DNA of 64,000 bases from Bradyrhizobium sp. CCBAU 53340. GTDB taxonomy: Bacteria > Pseudomonadota > Alphaproteobacteria > Rhizobiales > Xanthobacteraceae. The notes under the pieces are model-generated. The model worked only from the letters and a program-made list of their open reading frames with translations. It was not told the origin of the DNA and ran no database searches. The first letter of the stretch is position 1, and every line of letters begins with the position of its first letter. Shown in pieces: positions 16,576-25,789 of this stretch. The DNA is taken from positions 4,402,001 through 4,466,000 of the forward strand of contig NZ_CP030055.1 of the NCBI RefSeq assembly GCF_015291645.1. Reading direction: 5' to 3'. The position numbers and the translations under genes were made by a program.

Positions 16576-17022
16576 ATGAACTTTCCTTATCTCTCTCGCT
16601 ATCAACCGGTTCTCTTGAGCCTGTTTCGCTTCATCACAGGACTGCTGTTATTCCAGTACGGCATGACCAAGCTCTTCCACATTCCGATGGTGGCGATGTT
16701 CGCCAATCCGCCGCCGCTGATCTGGGCGGCCGGCCTGATCGAGCTCGTGCTTGGCGCGACGCTGATGATCGGATTGTTCACCCGACTGTCGGCCTTTGTC
16801 CTTTCCGGCGAAATGGCCTTCGCCTATTTCATCGGCCACGTCTTCCACATCTCCAAGGAAGGCCCGCCGGTGTTCCTGCCGCTGATCAACGGCGGTACCG
16901 CCGCGATCCTGTTCTGCTTCGCTTGCCTGTATCTCGCCGCGGCGGGTGGCGGCGCAGTGAGCGCCGATGCGGCAATGGGCAACGAAAGCAGCTCGACCAG
17001 CGGCGCGTTCGCGCGGCGCTGA
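16576..17022 (+). CDS. DoxX family membrane protein
   Basis: 148-residue protein of the DoxX/DoxD-like family with four hydrophobic helices (about 10-32, 50-70, 75-97 and 108-128). Helix 1 with FRFITGLLLFQYGMTKLF and the following AAGLIELVLGATLMIGLFTRL are typical. Bacterial DoxX proteins are inner-membrane and linked to redox or sulfur metabolism in some species, but no function is established for this subgroup. A 220-base gap precedes it. In that gap GGAAC at about 16396 with CGTA 16 bases downstream weakly resembles an EcfG promoter. A strong bidirectional terminator follows. Confidence 0.87.
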   Translation: MNFPYLSRYQPVLLSLFRFITGLLLFQYGMTKLFHIPMVAMFANPPPLIWAAGLIELVLGATLMIGLFTRLSAFVLSGEMAFAYFIGHVFHISKEGPPVFLPLINGGTAAILFCFACLYLAAAGGGAVSADAAMGNESSSTSGAFARR

Positions 17023-17049
17023 GATATTCGATCCGCACACACACTAAAG

Positions 17050-17077
17050 ATGGCGCCGGCGACTTCGCCGGCGCCAT
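17050..17077. terminator. Bidirectional intrinsic terminator
   Basis: ATGGCGCCGGCGA and TCGCCGGCGCCAT form a perfect 13-pair GC-rich stem, followed by TCTCTTT on the plus strand and CTTTAG on the minus strand. It ends both the doxX transcript and the minus-strand transcript carrying the 28-residue membrane protein. Confidence 0.85.
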
Positions 17078-17082
17078 TCTCT

Positions 17083-17169
17083 TTACCTTGAGCCCAGCGC
17101 GTTCCAGATCAGAACGAGAGCTGCTGCAAGCAACACGGACATGATGATGCGGTGAACGAATCGGTTCAT
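17083..17169 (-). CDS. Small single-pass membrane protein, 28 residues
   Basis: A short reading frame from an ATG at 17169 encodes 28 residues with a basic N-terminus (MNRFVHRIIMS), one hydrophobic stretch (VLLAAALVLIWNAL) and a short polar end. The charge pattern predicts one membrane helix with the N-terminus inside. It stops six bases before a strong terminator, which supports transcription to this point. It lies about 90 bases downstream of the AsmA-like gene on the same strand, so it could be the last gene of that operon. I do not recognise a family. The ribosome site is weak (GGACCTGC), so expression needs proof. Confidence 0.5.
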   Translation of the reverse strand: MNRFVHRIIMSVLLAAALVLIWNALGSR

Positions 17170-17257
17170 TGCAGGTCCGGCCGGGCGTGATGCCCACCAA
17201 AATCCGAGATTCACAACCGGGGGCGCGCCTCACCGGCTGGGCCTGAGATGCTTCGCG

Positions 17258-20200
17258 CTAACGGCGCGCGCTGCAACCGCTCGACAGCTGCCTTGCCGAC
17301 CCCGTCGGGCTGTCGCCGGACTGCGACGACGGCAACTGATCGTCGAACGGCGTGTTCTGCTTGCCGGTGTTGAACTCCATGATCTTGCGGGTCACGCCGG
17401 GAAATATGGCCGAGATTGGATTGACGCGCATCACGGGTGCGGCCGGCGTGCCGACGACCTCGTAGGTCACGCCGATCAGTCCCTCCTTGTCGCCAGCCCC
17501 CAGGAACAACCCGAGCACCGGAATCTGTCCGAACATGTTGTTCAACCCGTACATCGGCACGAAGGTACCGCTCATGCACACCTGGTTGCCGGGATAGTCG
17601 ATCGAGCCCTCGATGGTGGCGCCGATCATCGGGCCCTTGACCACGCCGTCGCGGATGGTCAATGCGCCGTTCTGGCGGATGAACTCGGCGCGGAGCGCGC
17701 TGAAGGAAATGCCATTGCCGGTGCCGTTCGGGGCGCCCGCGGCGACGCGCTCGAGCTGCGCCTCGCCCTTCACCGTGAAGTCGCGCACGTTGATGAGCCC
17801 CTCGCGCGCCGTGTTCGGCTCGGACGTCGGCGGCTCCATCGCCACGACCATCTGGCCGCCGACCGCCTTGGTATAAGTGTCGGTGAACTTCAGCAGCGCG
17901 CCGGCGTCATTGGTCTGGAGATAGATCACCTCGCGGCTGCCCTGCGCGCGGCCGCCGCGCAGATCTGCTGCCACAGGGGTGTTCTGGCCGATCCTGCCGC
18001 TCAGCGCGAACGCCTTGATGGCCCCACTGCGCTTCGACATCTTGGCATCGACGCTGCGCATCGCCTCGCCGTTGAACCCCATGACAGTGCCGAGCTTCAC
18101 GTCGATGTCGAAATCGACGTTCTTCAGCTTGCTCTTGCTGTCGTCCTTGGAATTGCCTGAGATCGCCGACTTCAGGAAGCCGCGGCCGTCGAACACGTCG
18201 CCGCGCATGGTACCGCGGACCACGCCGTCCTGACCACGCTCGACCTTCAACGACGTCTTGTCTCCGTCGGACGGCGCATAGATCGGGAAGTTGGCGTTCA
18301 TCAGATCGCCGTTCGGATCGACCTCCAGCGAGCCCTTGATCGAGGCGCCGCCGCCTTCGATGACGATGTCTTCGAGCCGCGTCGATTGTGCCGTCGGCAC
18401 CACCTTGAATGTCGCCTTGCTCGACTTGCCGGGCAGCTTGACCCAGCCGGGAAGGATATTGTCGAGCTTGGCCGATGTCAGGTCCACCTCGATGCCGAGC
18501 TTCGTCGTCGCGTCGGGACCGCCGGCAATCTTGCCCGACACCTTGACCGGGACCGATCCGCTGACGGCGGGACTGAGATCGAAGCCGAGGCGCGCACGGC
18601 TGGCATCGTCCAGCGTCGCCTGCAGCTTGACGTCCGCATCGCCATCGGTCGCCTTGCGGTAGTCGAGCGAGGCCGCCTGCCCGTTGATCTTGACGTCGCC
18701 CTTGACCTGATAACCCTGGTTGTTGGCGACGATCTTGAGATTGTTGGCCTCGAGCTTCTGGTTCATCACCAGCTTGTCGGCGGCAAAGCCGTTGAGATCG
18801 GCAGTGACGGCATAGACGGTGTCCGCCTTGGTCAGCTCACCCTTGACCGGCAGGCCGAGCTGGATGTTGGCCGTGAACGTACCCTTGCTGGCGTTGGGAT
18901 CGACGACGGTCGACGACAGATCGCTTAAGCGGTCATTGGACAGCATTTCGGCCGCCGCCGGCACCGGGCCATCGACACGGAAGCGGGTCCGCGAGGGTGA
19001 CGGCTTCGGCGCCATGTCCGGCACCTCGAACGTGAAGTCGGAGATCGTGATCTTGCGCCCCGCGGGCGTGTCGGCAATGCCCTGTCCGATATTCACGGTG
19101 GCCGTGCGTCCGGTCACGTGCGCCTTGAGGTCGGCATCGTGCACGACAGGCATGCCGTCGACGGGACGAACCGCGACGCCGCTCGCCACGATGTTGACCG
19201 AGAGACCGTCGTCGGGAATTGGCGGTCCTTTGCGTGGAAGGTTACGCGTCGGCGAGTTGACCCCGATCTCGATGCGCTGGAGCGTGCCGCGCTCGATCCG
19301 CTCGATCACCCATTGGCGCAGCTCCGGGACGATCAGCGTCGGCCACATCCGCTTCAGCGCGGAGGCCGACATCGGCGTTCCCGCAAAGCCGAGCGTCAGC
19401 CGCGGTTCGCCCGAATAGTCGATCGCGCCCGTGCCAGCGATACCGATCTCGCCATTGGAGATGTCGGCCTGCGTCAGCAGCATGCGCTTGTGATCGGTAT
19501 CGAAGCGGAAGCCGATCGCGATGCGGTTGAAGACGAGCGGCGGCTCGTTGTCGATGCCGCCGAGCAGGATCGAGCCGCCGCTGAAGCCGAGCTGCCAGTC
19601 GTTCACGGTGCCGTTGGGCGGCTCCAGATGGGCCAGCAGCGTCAGACGGTTCGAGCCCGAAAGGATCTTGAACGGTGCGACCAGCACCCGCCGATTGGCA
19701 TCCCATTCGACATTGATCTCGGCCGAGTCGATCGCCATCGGATAATCGGGCGTGTCGGTGTCGATGATGTTGCCCGCGCCCACGGTGACCTTGCCGCGGA
19801 AGAATGTCGGCACGCCGTCGCGGCCGAGCTCACCCTTCAACTCGCCGGTCAGCGGCAGATCGGCCGTATAGGTCAGGTCCTTCACCCGCATCGCGAGCAG
19901 GATGTTGGAGGTCGAGACCTTGTCGGCCCGGATATCGACCGAGCGCACGCCGTTCTCGGCCGGGCCGATCGTGGCGCGCAGCAACCATGGGTGGGCGCCC
20001 TCCTCGCCAAGGCTGAGCGTGACGCCGCCATGGCTCGGTCGGCGCAGGCTGAGCGTGATGTTCTCGAACGACCATTTGCTGCCGCGCTGCTGGTCGTCGA
20101 CAATCAGGTTGCCGTTCTTGAGGCCGATCTCGTTCAGGTTCTGGCCGTCGAGCCCGGTCATGCTCAGGCTGTCGAGCCAATCGAGGCCCTGAAGGATTCC

Positions 20201-21094
20201 ACTCTGCGCCGTGGTCTGAGGCGCGGCCTGCGATGCGTCCGGCGTCGCAGGCGCCATCCCGAACGGCGGCGGCGGAATACCGTTGCGGGGGAATGTCGGC
20301 GGCAGGCCGGCCTCCTTCTTGGACGCGACGCCGGTGGCAAGCGGCTTTGCCGTATCGCCGGCCGACACCGTGACGGTTCCGTCAGGCGCGATCCGGATCG
20401 CGAGCTCGGCATCGACGAGGTTGAGACTTTCGGCGCGCAGATGCCCCATGAGAAGCGCCGCTCCCGACAGCCTGACCTCGGCCTTCGGCGCGCTGGCGAC
20501 AATGGCATGATCATGATCGCGAACAACGATGTCGCGGATGCGCACGGCAATCCGGATGCGTCCGGCGCGCTCGATCTGGGTGCCACCGACCTCCACGGTG
20601 TTGCCGTGGCCGATATTGTCCTCGATCGCCGCGGCCAGCCACGGCGTTGCCATGTCGAGATTGATGGGGCCGGCGCCGAGCCGCCACCACAGCGCACCGA
20701 AGCAACCGACGAAGATGACGATCAAGGCGCCGAGAACGACGGATACCCGGCGAATCCAGCGTCCGCTCGGCAGCATCCGCCGGACCGACGAGAAGCCGTC
20801 ACCAACCTGGAAGCGCGAACTGGAACGCGACAGCAGGCGGCGTGCGCGATGGCCCGCCTCCTCCTCCTGATCTTGATCCCAGTCGGCCTCGTCCCATTCC
20901 GGCTGCTCATGATGGCCGCCGTGCCGATCGAAATCCCTGATGTGATCCTGGGGCGACGTATTCCTTGCCATTGCCTCTCGATGCAGGCGCCCATCGTAGG
21001 ATTGAGCGCCACCGGGACCGCAGCCATCGACAGGGATCGACGCTCCCCGCCCCGGCATTGCAGCCATACTTCTGATGTTCCTGCTGTTCGTCAT
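17258..21094 (-). CDS. Large AsmA/TamB-like envelope protein
   Basis: 1278-residue protein with a disordered, His/Asp/Glu-rich cytoplasmic N-terminus (1-105), one membrane anchor near 108-132 (SVVLGALIVIFVGCFGALWW) and a very long periplasmic part made of repeated beta strands. The C-terminal third (ISFSALRAEFIRQNGALTIRDGVVKGPMIGATIEGSIDY, and MYGLNNMFGQIPVLGLFLG) is typical of the AsmA_2 / DUF3971 YhdP-like family. These proteins are thought to form lipid-conducting bridges between inner and outer membranes. The start at 21094 has GGGGCG upstream; later methionines at residues 10 and 13 are alternatives. It is divergent from the PrxQ gene. Frame and ending are intact, so the unusual length is real and falls in the family's range. 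Confidence 0.85.
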   Translation of the reverse strand: MTNSRNIRSMAAMPGRGASIPVDGCGPGGAQSYDGRLHREAMARNTSPQDHIRDFDRHGGHHEQPEWDEADWDQDQEEEAGHRARRLLSRSSSRFQVGDGFSSVRRMLPSGRWIRRVSVVLGALIVIFVGCFGALWWRLGAGPINLDMATPWLAAAIEDNIGHGNTVEVGGTQIERAGRIRIAVRIRDIVVRDHDHAIVASAPKAEVRLSGAALLMGHLRAESLNLVDAELAIRIAPDGTVTVSAGDTAKPLATGVASKKEAGLPPTFPRNGIPPPPFGMAPATPDASQAAPQTTAQSGILQGLDWLDSLSMTGLDGQNLNEIGLKNGNLIVDDQQRGSKWSFENITLSLRRPSHGGVTLSLGEEGAHPWLLRATIGPAENGVRSVDIRADKVSTSNILLAMRVKDLTYTADLPLTGELKGELGRDGVPTFFRGKVTVGAGNIIDTDTPDYPMAIDSAEINVEWDANRRVLVAPFKILSGSNRLTLLAHLEPPNGTVNDWQLGFSGGSILLGGIDNEPPLVFNRIAIGFRFDTDHKRMLLTQADISNGEIGIAGTGAIDYSGEPRLTLGFAGTPMSASALKRMWPTLIVPELRQWVIERIERGTLQRIEIGVNSPTRNLPRKGPPIPDDGLSVNIVASGVAVRPVDGMPVVHDADLKAHVTGRTATVNIGQGIADTPAGRKITISDFTFEVPDMAPKPSPSRTRFRVDGPVPAAAEMLSNDRLSDLSSTVVDPNASKGTFTANIQLGLPVKGELTKADTVYAVTADLNGFAADKLVMNQKLEANNLKIVANNQGYQVKGDVKINGQAASLDYRKATDGDADVKLQATLDDASRARLGFDLSPAVSGSVPVKVSGKIAGGPDATTKLGIEVDLTSAKLDNILPGWVKLPGKSSKATFKVVPTAQSTRLEDIVIEGGGASIKGSLEVDPNGDLMNANFPIYAPSDGDKTSLKVERGQDGVVRGTMRGDVFDGRGFLKSAISGNSKDDSKSKLKNVDFDIDVKLGTVMGFNGEAMRSVDAKMSKRSGAIKAFALSGRIGQNTPVAADLRGGRAQGSREVIYLQTNDAGALLKFTDTYTKAVGGQMVVAMEPPTSEPNTAREGLINVRDFTVKGEAQLERVAAGAPNGTGNGISFSALRAEFIRQNGALTIRDGVVKGPMIGATIEGSIDYPGNQVCMSGTFVPMYGLNNMFGQIPVLGLFLGAGDKEGLIGVTYEVVGTPAAPVMRVNPISAIFPGVTRKIMEFNTGKQNTPFDDQLPSSQSGDSPTGSARQLSSGCSARR

Positions 21095-21262
21095 TTCGCC
21101 CCGGGAGCGCGTTCAACGAGCAGTGGGGTGGTGCGTGGAATTCCTTGTAACCATACTCCGGCGCCGCCAAACTTGCCCAGCCGAGGGCGCGAATCCGGCA
21201 CACCGGACGAGAGCTGCAATACCGCTTTGGTTGACCCGCCGAAAGCGACGAAAGGAAGGCGT

Positions 21263-21964
21263 ATGTCCAAGAAATCCCGAAAGAAATTGTCCAAATCGCC
21301 CTCCGGCAGTTCGACCGTCAAGAAGAATCCCTTGAAAACACGGGCATCGACTCAAACACGCAGCGCGAAAACACAGCCCGCATCGGCGGCCAAACCGGGC
21401 CCAACGGGTGCAAAGACAGCATCGCATAAGGCCGCATCGAAACGGTTAAAATCTTCTGAAAAGGCTTCCAAGCCAGCCACTGCGACGTCAGGCACCAAGT
21501 CAGCTTTGATCGAGGGCCAGAAGGCCCCGGCATTCCGCCTGCCCCGGGACGGCGGCAATGTGGTTACCCTGTCGGATTATGCCGGCCAGAAGCTGGTCTT
21601 GTTCTTCTATCCCCGCGCCGACACGCCAGGCTGCACCCGTGAGGCGATTGACTTCACCCGCCTCAAGGACGCCTTCACCTCTGCCGGCACCGCCGTGCTG
21701 GGGATTTCGGCCGATCCGTTAAAGGCCCAGGAGAAGTTTCGCGACAAGCACAGCCTCGGCATCCCCCTGATCTCGGATGAAGCCCACGAGATGTTGGAGG
21801 CTTATGGCGCCTGGGGCGAAAAATCCATGTATGGCAAGAAGTTCGTTGGGATTCTTCGCACCACGGTGCTGATCGGCGCCGACGGCAAGGTGGCCAGGGT
21901 CTGGCGCAATGTCCGGGTCGACGGCCATGCTGATGAGGTGCTGGCTACGGCAACAAGTCTTTAA
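21263..21964 (+). CDS. Peroxiredoxin PrxQ/Bcp with basic N-terminal tail, 1-Cys type
   Basis: 233 residues, starting at the ATG at 21263 with AAAGGAAGG upstream. Residues ~82-233 are a PrxQ/Bcp thiol peroxidase (EGQKAPAFRLP, FFYPRADTPGCTREAIDF, GISADPLKAQEKF). The peroxidatic cysteine is C124 in TPGC; the position five residues later, the resolving cysteine in E. coli Bcp, is Ile, and no other Cys is present, so it must work as a 1-Cys enzyme recycled by an external thiol. Residues 1-81 are a Lys/Ser/Ala/Thr-rich disordered tail with 17 lysines, resembling histone H1 tails, unlike the usual ~155-residue PrxQ. The tail could bind DNA or an anionic surface. It is divergent from the AsmA-like gene and followed by an M23 peptidase gene. 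Confidence 0.88.
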   Translation: MSKKSRKKLSKSPSGSSTVKKNPLKTRASTQTRSAKTQPASAAKPGPTGAKTASHKAASKRLKSSEKASKPATATSGTKSALIEGQKAPAFRLPRDGGNVVTLSDYAGQKLVLFFYPRADTPGCTREAIDFTRLKDAFTSAGTAVLGISADPLKAQEKFRDKHSLGIPLISDEAHEMLEAYGAWGEKSMYGKKFVGILRTTVLIGADGKVARVWRNVRVDGHADEVLATATSL

Positions 21965-22075
21965 CCAGCCCGTTAAAATCGAGCGCTCCCGTTTCCGGAA
22001 AATTAACCATGACGGGCCCAGATTGCCGCGGCAATTTGGCCGCAAGGAACCGTTCCGACCGGCGCGGGAGTGCCG

Positions 22076-23437
22076 ATGTCGAAAAGTTCTGCCCAATATT
22101 CGCAGTACCCCCAGCATCATCCCCACGACCACGGACGGGCCTACCAGCGTCGTGCCGCCCCTGTCGCGGCAGCCGCCATTCCCCTCCCCGACACCGACGA
22201 CGCCTACACCATCCAGCATCACGGCAAGCAGGTTCGCCTCGGGCCGGTGGTGTTCTGGATCGTGGTCGGCACCGTGGTCCTGCTCGGGCTGTGGTCGGCG
22301 GCGACCGCCACCTATTTCGCCTTCCGCGACGACGTGCTGACCCGGCTGATCGCCCGCCAGGCCGAGATGCAATACGCCTATGAAGATCGTATCGCCGAGC
22401 TCCGCGCCAAGGTCGACCGCGCCACCAGCCGGCAGCTGCTCGACCAGGAGCAGTTCGATCAGAAGCTCGACCAGATCATGAAGCGCCAGACGGCGCTGGA
22501 ATCCCGGGCCACGGCGCTTGGCGCCATGCCCGACGTGACCGGATCAATCCCGCGCTCGACGCCGCAGCGCGGCGATTCGGCACAGACGACGCAGGGCACG
22601 CCCAAGCCATCGCCGATCAGCGACACCGTCATTTTCGTGGCGCCGCCTGACCGCGAAGCACGGCTCGAATCCCGCGCCCCGGCCGCGACCAGCGCGCCGG
22701 TCAATCAATTCGCCAAGAACCAGGGTTTTGACAACGTCCTGGTTCGGCTCACGACCTCGCTCGATCAGGTTGAGCGCCGCCAGGTCGCGGCGCTCAACGC
22801 CGTCGAGGAAGGCATGGATTCGCGGATGCGGCGCATGCGCGGCGTCGTCAGCGACCTCGGCCTGAACCTCGCCAGTCTCGAGGCCGCCGTGCCGCGCGCC
22901 CCGATGGGCGGCCCGTTCGTACCGGTGAAACTCACTGCGAACGCGGGTCCCTTCGAGAAGCAGCTCTATCGTATCAATGTCACGCGCGCCGAAATGGACC
23001 GACTCAATCGCACGCTGGCGCAAGTGCCCTATCGCAAGCCTGTCGTCGGCGAAGTCGAGTTCACCTCGGGCTTCGGCGTGCGCAGCGATCCCTTCCTCGG
23101 CCGGCCTGCGATGCATACCGGCCTCGACTTCCGCGCCGCGACCGGCGATCCCGCCCGCGTCACGGCCAACGGCAAGGTGGTTTCGGCCGGCTGGTCCGGT
23201 GGTTACGGCCGCATGGTCGAGGTCGATCACGGCAATGGTCTATCGACCCGCTACGGTCATCTCTCCGAGATCAATGTGAAGGTCGGCGAGATCGTGAGGA
23301 TCGGCCAGGTCATCGGCCTCGTCGGCTCGACCGGCCGCTCGACCGGCCCGCATCTGCACTATGAAACCCGCATCGACGGGGAAGCCGTCGACCCGCAGAA
23401 ATTCTTGCGCGCCGGCGTACGGCTGAGCGCGGGCTGA
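22076..23437 (+). CDS. M23 family peptidoglycan endopeptidase
   Basis: 453-residue membrane-anchored zinc peptidase. Residues 1-45 are cytoplasmic and polar (tyrosine/histidine-rich), a single helix lies at about 55-82 (VVFWIVVGTVVLLGLWSAATATYFAF), a coiled coil follows (about 85-145), then a variable linker, and the M23/LytM domain sits at about 320-450. Zinc ligands are intact: H and D in MHTGLDFRA and the HxH in TGPHLHYETR. Such enzymes cut peptide crosslinks in peptidoglycan, usually during growth or division. An alternative GTG lies six bases upstream. Two TTAACC half-sites precede the gene (21961 and about 22002); they are weak hints of CtrA control. Confidence 0.9.
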   Translation: MSKSSAQYSQYPQHHPHDHGRAYQRRAAPVAAAAIPLPDTDDAYTIQHHGKQVRLGPVVFWIVVGTVVLLGLWSAATATYFAFRDDVLTRLIARQAEMQYAYEDRIAELRAKVDRATSRQLLDQEQFDQKLDQIMKRQTALESRATALGAMPDVTGSIPRSTPQRGDSAQTTQGTPKPSPISDTVIFVAPPDREARLESRAPAATSAPVNQFAKNQGFDNVLVRLTTSLDQVERRQVAALNAVEEGMDSRMRRMRGVVSDLGLNLASLEAAVPRAPMGGPFVPVKLTANAGPFEKQLYRINVTRAEMDRLNRTLAQVPYRKPVVGEVEFTSGFGVRSDPFLGRPAMHTGLDFRAATGDPARVTANGKVVSAGWSGGYGRMVEVDHGNGLSTRYGHLSEINVKVGEIVRIGQVIGLVGSTGRSTGPHLHYETRIDGEAVDPQKFLRAGVRLSAG

Positions 23438-23445
23438 GCCTGTCA

Positions 23446-24681
23446 CTATTGGCCATGCTCGTGGCCGACCTCTCCGGTAATGACGTCGCCGAACAGCTCC
23501 CAGACCTGCCCGTTGAAGCGCATCAGCTGCATCTGCTCGATCGGGAAATAGTCATCGGGTGAGGTATTGACCATGATGCCGGGCAGCATCAGGTCGGTGT
23601 GGAAATCCTTCAGGTTTGCCGCCTGCTTCATGACGTTCTCGCGCGTGAGATTGTCGCCGCACTGCTTCAGCACCTGTGCCATCGCTTCGGCCTCCACGTA
23701 GCCGTAGAGATTATTGGCATTCGTCTTGTCGCCGTCGGGATAATATTTGTCCATGAACGCGCGCCACGCGATCACCGCCGGATCCTTGTCCCAGGTCGGG
23801 TCGGTCGGATCCTTCAAATAAGCGGTCGAGATGATGTCCTTGGAATAGTCGAGCCCCGCAGGCTTGAGCACCGAGGCAATCGACGTTGCGGTGTTCGCCA
23901 GGAAAAATTTGGGCTTCCAGCCGAGCTCGCCCACTTTGCGGATCGCTTGCGCCGAGCCTTTGGGCGCGGCCCATGAGAAGAAGATATCGGCGCCGGAATC
24001 GTGCAGGGCGACGATCTGCGAGTCGATCGAGGGATCGCTGACTTCGTAGGATTTGTCGGCGATGATCATGTCAGCCTTGTCGCCGAGGCCGTCCTTCAAA
24101 CCCTTGAACTGATCCTTGCCGGCGTCGTCGTTCTGCCAGAACACGGCAATCTTGCCGTTCGGAAAATGATCGCGGATGTATTTTGCGTAGATCCGCCCTT
24201 CGCTCTGGTAGTTCGGCTGGAATCCCATGGTCCAGGGAAAGTTCTTGGGATCGCCGAACTTGGTGCCTCCGGAGGCGACGAAGAGCTGCGGCACCTTCTT
24301 GGCGTTCATGTATTTCATGATCGCCGAGTTCGAGGGTGTGCCGAGCGCCTGGAAGATCAACAGCACCTCGTCGCTCTCGACCAGCTTGCGCGCCTGCTCG
24401 ATCGCCTTCGGCGGCGAATAGGCATCGTCATAGCTGACGAAATTGATCTTGCGGCCATTGATGCCGCCCTGATCGTTGACCATCTTGAAGAACGCGGCCT
24501 CGGTCCTGCCGATCACGCCATAGGACGACGCCGGCCCGCTATAGGGCATGATGTTGCCGATCTTGATTTCGGTGTCGCTGGCGCCGGGGTCGTATTTCTT
24601 CTGCGCCACGACCGGTGTCGCGGCGAGTACGGCGACGGCAAGCATGGCGAGGGCAGCAAGGTTTTCGCAACGACCCGGCAT
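23446..24681 (-). CDS. ABC transporter substrate-binding protein, branched-chain amino acid type
   Basis: 411-residue periplasmic binding protein of the Peripla_BP_6 / LivJ class. The start ATG at 24681 follows GGGGAGAG and opens a signal peptide (MPGRCENLAALAMLAVAVLAATPVVAQ) with a probable cut after AQ near residue 27. The mature part begins KKYDPGASDTEIKIGNIMPYSGPASSYGVIG, the classical ligand-binding start, and includes the hinge segment FINGRK-like INGRKINFVSYDDAYSPPKA. No permease or ATPase gene is adjacent, so it is an orphan binding protein of the kind abundant in Bradyrhizobium; the ligand could be an amino acid, amide or aromatic compound. It is convergent with the M23 gene, eight bases apart. 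Confidence 0.88.
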   Translation of the reverse strand: MPGRCENLAALAMLAVAVLAATPVVAQKKYDPGASDTEIKIGNIMPYSGPASSYGVIGRTEAAFFKMVNDQGGINGRKINFVSYDDAYSPPKAIEQARKLVESDEVLLIFQALGTPSNSAIMKYMNAKKVPQLFVASGGTKFGDPKNFPWTMGFQPNYQSEGRIYAKYIRDHFPNGKIAVFWQNDDAGKDQFKGLKDGLGDKADMIIADKSYEVSDPSIDSQIVALHDSGADIFFSWAAPKGSAQAIRKVGELGWKPKFFLANTATSIASVLKPAGLDYSKDIISTAYLKDPTDPTWDKDPAVIAWRAFMDKYYPDGDKTNANNLYGYVEAEAMAQVLKQCGDNLTRENVMKQAANLKDFHTDLMLPGIMVNTSPDDYFPIEQMQLMRFNGQVWELFGDVITGEVGHEHGQ

Positions 24682-24787
24682 CGTTCTCTCCCCTATGTCA
24701 TTTTTATTTTGTGGGCAGTGTCGCAAGGCGGCCGGCGAATGGCAAGCGGCAGGATCTTCCGCCGAATGAAACGCTCGCCCTGGGAAC

Positions 24788-25699
24788 TTATCGAGCGCGC
24801 TGCAACATTCTCAGAGCGCGTCCGTCGATCACGATCAACGCGCTGCCGATGACGATCGCACCGGCGATCTCACGCAAGGAGATCGGCTCACCCAGCACCA
24901 GCCATCCCAGCAGGATCGCGGTCACCGGAATGAGAAGCGTCACCAGCATCACGTTGGTCGCGCCGGAGCGTCGTATGATCTGAAAGAACACGATGTAGGC
25001 GAGCGCGGTCGAGAACGCAGCAAGGCCGAGCACGGCAAGCCAGGTCGCTAGGCCCGGCAGCGGGTGTCGCCACGGCTGCTCGACCGTGGCGGCGACGATT
25101 GCCATCATCACCGTCGATGCCGAGAGTTGAAACGTCGCCGTCCCGAGCGGCGGGGAGTCTTTCAGGAGCCGTCGCGCCGCGAGCGCCGCAAAGCCATAGC
25201 TGAGCGCGCCCCCGAGACAGAGCAGGATGCCGATCCCCTGCCCGGTCCGCGCCTCGATCCCCCAGCCCCGCAAAATGACCACGCCCGCGAGACCCAGCGC
25301 CACGCCAGCCACCCGCCGCGCCTGCAACGCCTCTTCGCCCGAGGCGGCCATTACCAGGACCGTGAACAGCGGCGTGGTCGCATTCAGGATCGACGCCAGT
25401 CCGCTCGGGATGAAGGTCTGGCCGATCACGATCAGCGAGAACGGAATGACGTTGTTGAGCAGTCCGATCGCAAGGAACGGCGTCCAGCCGGCGACGCCCT
25501 TGGGAAAGCTGATCCCCTGCATGCGCAGCAGCGGCAACAGCATGGCCGCGCCGAGGACCACGCGCAGGAACACCAGCGTCAGCGGTGGCAACTCGCGGAG
25601 CGCAGCGCCGTTGAAGAAGAACGAGCCGCCCCAAAGGATCGACAGCAATGCGAGCAGCGACCAGTCTCGCGCGTCGATCCGTTTATCGTTCAGGGGCAT
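24788..25699 (-). CDS. DMT superfamily transporter (EamA)
   Basis: 303-residue protein with ten predicted transmembrane helices in two EamA repeats (about 10-145 and 155-300). The segments SLLALLSILWGGSFFFNGAALRELPPLTLVFLRV and ALSYGFAALAARRLL are typical of drug/metabolite exporters of the RhaT/YdcZ group. I prefer the ATG at 25699 over an upstream GTG at 25708. Substrate is unknown; the family commonly exports amino acids or metabolites. A second, only distantly similar EamA gene lies about 570 bases upstream on the same strand with an unknown gene between them. Confidence 0.85.
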   Translation of the reverse strand: MPLNDKRIDARDWSLLALLSILWGGSFFFNGAALRELPPLTLVFLRVVLGAAMLLPLLRMQGISFPKGVAGWTPFLAIGLLNNVIPFSLIVIGQTFIPSGLASILNATTPLFTVLVMAASGEEALQARRVAGVALGLAGVVILRGWGIEARTGQGIGILLCLGGALSYGFAALAARRLLKDSPPLGTATFQLSASTVMMAIVAATVEQPWRHPLPGLATWLAVLGLAAFSTALAYIVFFQIIRRSGATNVMLVTLLIPVTAILLGWLVLGEPISLREIAGAIVIGSALIVIDGRALRMLQRAR

Positions 25700-25789
25700 G
25701 CGCTTCACCTCGGCGGCCGACCTAGGCGAGACCGGCTGGCAACGCCACCCGATTTCCGATCAGACGAGGGTTGGGAAGCACCGTTCGCC

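Noticed and set aside
19118..21262. Very long plus-strand frame opposite the AsmA-like gene, running into PrxQ
   Set aside because: Only the last 233 codons are protein-like (PrxQ); the rest is antisense to the AsmA-like gene. The start is placed at 21263.
21961..21976. TTAA-CCAGCCCG-TTAA before the M23 peptidase as a CtrA box
   Set aside because: The spacer is eight bases rather than seven, so it is not the consensus; mentioned only as weak half-sites.
24227..24852. Plus-strand frames over the substrate-binding protein gene
   Set aside because: Antisense shadows; the minus-strand gene has signal peptide, ribosome site and full domain.
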